Source: an uncultured Bacteroidales bacterium
GTDB lineage: Bacteria > Bacteroidota > Bacteroidia > Bacteroidales > JAUNSR01
DNA: 7,590 nucleotides
Reading direction: 5' to 3'
NCBI GenBank assembly: GCA_947074245.1
Contig: CAMTOW010000087.1
Location: forward strand, 1 to 7,590
Under the pieces are notes generated by a model that ran no database searches, had not been told where the DNA came from, and was given only the letters and a program-made list of their open reading frames with translations. Positions 6,463 through 7,590 of this stretch are shown here, in pieces (positions within the stretch are counted from its first letter, which is position 1; each line of letters opens with the position of its first letter). A program made the translations under genes and the position numbers.

Positions 6463-7567
6463 AAAATTCTTTTTCCGTTAAAAGCGCTTCAGCCAAAGAC
6501 TGAGCCAATTCCTTACCACCGCGAAAACTAAGATGGGTATAATCTTTACTCGCCCAATTATTCGCTACATAGCGAACCATACTGTTGCGTCCCCCCATCG
6601 CTTCAAACACGTTCCAGAACGCGACACCCGACTTTTGGGCAATCTGCCGTTGGGCGCTGAGCAATGCTGAAACCGCCGGCATCGTTTCGAACTGACCGTC
6701 ACGTTGACGGCTTCGATCAGAAACGCCGAGCAACAAAATGTCGGCTTGAGGGAAACAAGCTTTGATATGTTCAATATTGGATGTCATTCGTTTGGCGTAC
6801 CAGCCGTATTGGGTTACCGAGTCATCGAGAATATTCAAACCATATTGCAAGATGATGAGATCATACTGACGCAATCGGTTGAAATCACGGCAAGACTCCG
6901 GATTCAAACGGTCGAGAATCAAACCCGAATTGCCACGCAGGGAGAAATTATCGACGATCACGCCGCGATCATCCTCCATCGCGATACCGAGCGCTTTCAG
7001 ACCGACGGTATTGGTCAGCGCGAAATCGGCGGTACGGATTTCTCCGTTGTATTCGAAAACATCGAGATTATCCGATGGTTTCAATGGAGACTGGATGGTA
7101 TCTTTCCCGTCGTTGCAAGTCAGAAACATTTCGATCTCCGACTCGCTTTCGTAGAAAAACTTCAAGGAAGATACCGGTTGAAGGTTGTCGTATCGAGTCC
7201 CCGCTTTGATGGAAAGAACCGATTTATCGCCTTCCGCTTCGAAAATCAACCCCGAAAGGGTATATTCGGCACACTTATCGGTAAGCATCGAACGAGTCTT
7301 CCATCCTTTGGCTTTCTGCTGAACGGTTGGTCGGAACTGAGCCGCCACGGAATTGACCGGAACGAAACCAACTCCACGCCCACCGAATTCCTGCTGAAGG
7401 ATCTGTCGGAAATCACCAACGAGAATATCGCCTTCGATGAACGAGTCGCCCAGAAAAGCGATCCGTACGGGCCGATCGAGCGTATCCCGCTTGTTGAGCG
7501 CATCGAAGAAGTTACTTAAAGCGATACGACCCAAGGTATAATCTTCGATCTTGGAACGAACCGAGTC
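6434..7567 (-). CDS. SGNH-fold protein, N-terminus missing at the contig end
   Basis: 377 genomic residues remain; the true start and any signal peptide are lost where adapter sequence begins. Counting from the first genomic codon, SGNH blocks are GDSF at 40-43 with S42, RGNSG at 211-215 with G212, QYGLN at 241-245 with N245, and DYTH at 342-345 with D342 and H345, so the catalytic set is complete. The gap between blocks I and II is about 170 residues, again implying an inserted module. It resembles the downstream SGNH protein around block I (GDS followed about 20 residues later by an FG-GRG-F/WVP pattern) and near the C-terminus (a GG-NS segment before the DxxH block). Block III differs, QYGLN instead of SLGTNE, which may reflect different roles. 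It is the first gene of the operon visible here; its promoter lies outside the window. The apparent start GTG at 7582 is adapter and must be ignored. Confidence 0.85.
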   Translation of the reverse strand, partial: DSVRSKIEDYTLGRIALSNFFDALNKRDTLDRPVRIAFLGDSFIEGDILVGDFRQILQQEFGGRGVGFVPVNSVAAQFRPTVQQKAKGWKTRSMLTDKCAEYTLSGLIFEAEGDKSVLSIKAGTRYDNLQPVSSLKFFYESESEIEMFLTCNDGKDTIQSPLKPSDNLDVFEYNGEIRTADFALTNTVGLKALGIAMEDDRGVIVDNFSLRGNSGLILDRLNPESCRDFNRLRQYDLIILQYGLNILDDSVTQYGWYAKRMTSNIEHIKACFPQADILLLGVSDRSRQRDGQFETMPAVSALLSAQRQIAQKSGVAFWNVFEAMGGRNSMVRYVANNWASKDYTHLSFRGGKELAQSLAEALLTEKEFYDTAQEMVY

Positions 7568-7590
7568 AGATCGGAAGAGCACACGTCTGA
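7568..7590. other. Illumina TruSeq adapter remnant at the contig end
   Basis: From 7568 to the last base the sequence is the standard TruSeq read-1 adapter, beginning AGATCGGAAGAGC and matching as far as ACACGTCTGA with no mismatch over 23 bases. It is an untrimmed sequencing artefact fused to genomic DNA that ends at 7567. It adds five false codons and a false GTG start (MLFRS) to the truncated SGNH gene. Confidence 0.97.

Noticed and set aside
6704..7519. 271-codon open frame on the plus strand opposite the truncated SGNH gene
   Set aside because: It is entirely antisense to a gene with intact SGNH catalytic motifs, shows no domain or signal of its own, and has the composition of a shadow frame.

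Overview
The window looks like chromosomal DNA from a member of the Bacteroidales (Bacteroidota). The evidence is a SusC/RagA-type TonB-linked outer-membrane protein with the family's plug signature, A-rich leaders without strong Shine-Dalgarno sequences, and exact matches to the Bacteroides -7 promoter element TAnnTTTG in intergenic DNA. The genus cannot be fixed from this sequence. The right end is the end of a contig: the last 23 bases are Illumina TruSeq adapter, not genome.

Left to right: (1) 1-1306, minus strand, the first 435 residues of a SusC-family transporter that runs off the left edge. (2) 1307-1697, a non-coding AT-rich region with the susC leader and promoter. It holds a perfect 12-bp inverted repeat with one arm on the susC start codon and the other on the candidate -7 box, and several smaller dyads further upstream. 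(3) 1698-3155, minus strand, a complete NhaD-type Na+/H+ antiporter with a GTG or internal ATG start. (4) 3156-3398, a divergent regulatory region with a candidate nhaD promoter, a hairpin at the predicted 5' end of that transcript, and a 9-bp direct repeat before a small plus-strand gene. (5) 3399-3575, plus strand, a 58-codon ORF of unknown function. (6) 3576-3728, an exact -7 element followed about 60 bases later by a strong intrinsic terminator, which suggests a short independent transcript. (7) 3729-7567, minus strand, three overlapping genes transcribed right to left: a truncated SGNH-fold protein, a second secreted SGNH-fold protein, and an AlgI/PatA-type membrane-bound O-acyltransferase (MBOAT).

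The three-gene unit is the most coherent system here. The MBOAT would move acyl (probably acetyl) groups across the inner membrane, and the two SGNH proteins would transfer them to, or remove them from, an envelope polymer. Both SGNH proteins have about 170-180 residues between catalytic block I and block II, far more than a minimal SGNH domain, so each probably carries an inserted module. This resembles the PatA/PatB/Ape1 peptidoglycan O-acetylation clusters of other Gram-negatives, but the acceptor polymer cannot be read from the sequence. susC, nhaD and the small plus-strand gene have no obvious functional link to this operon.
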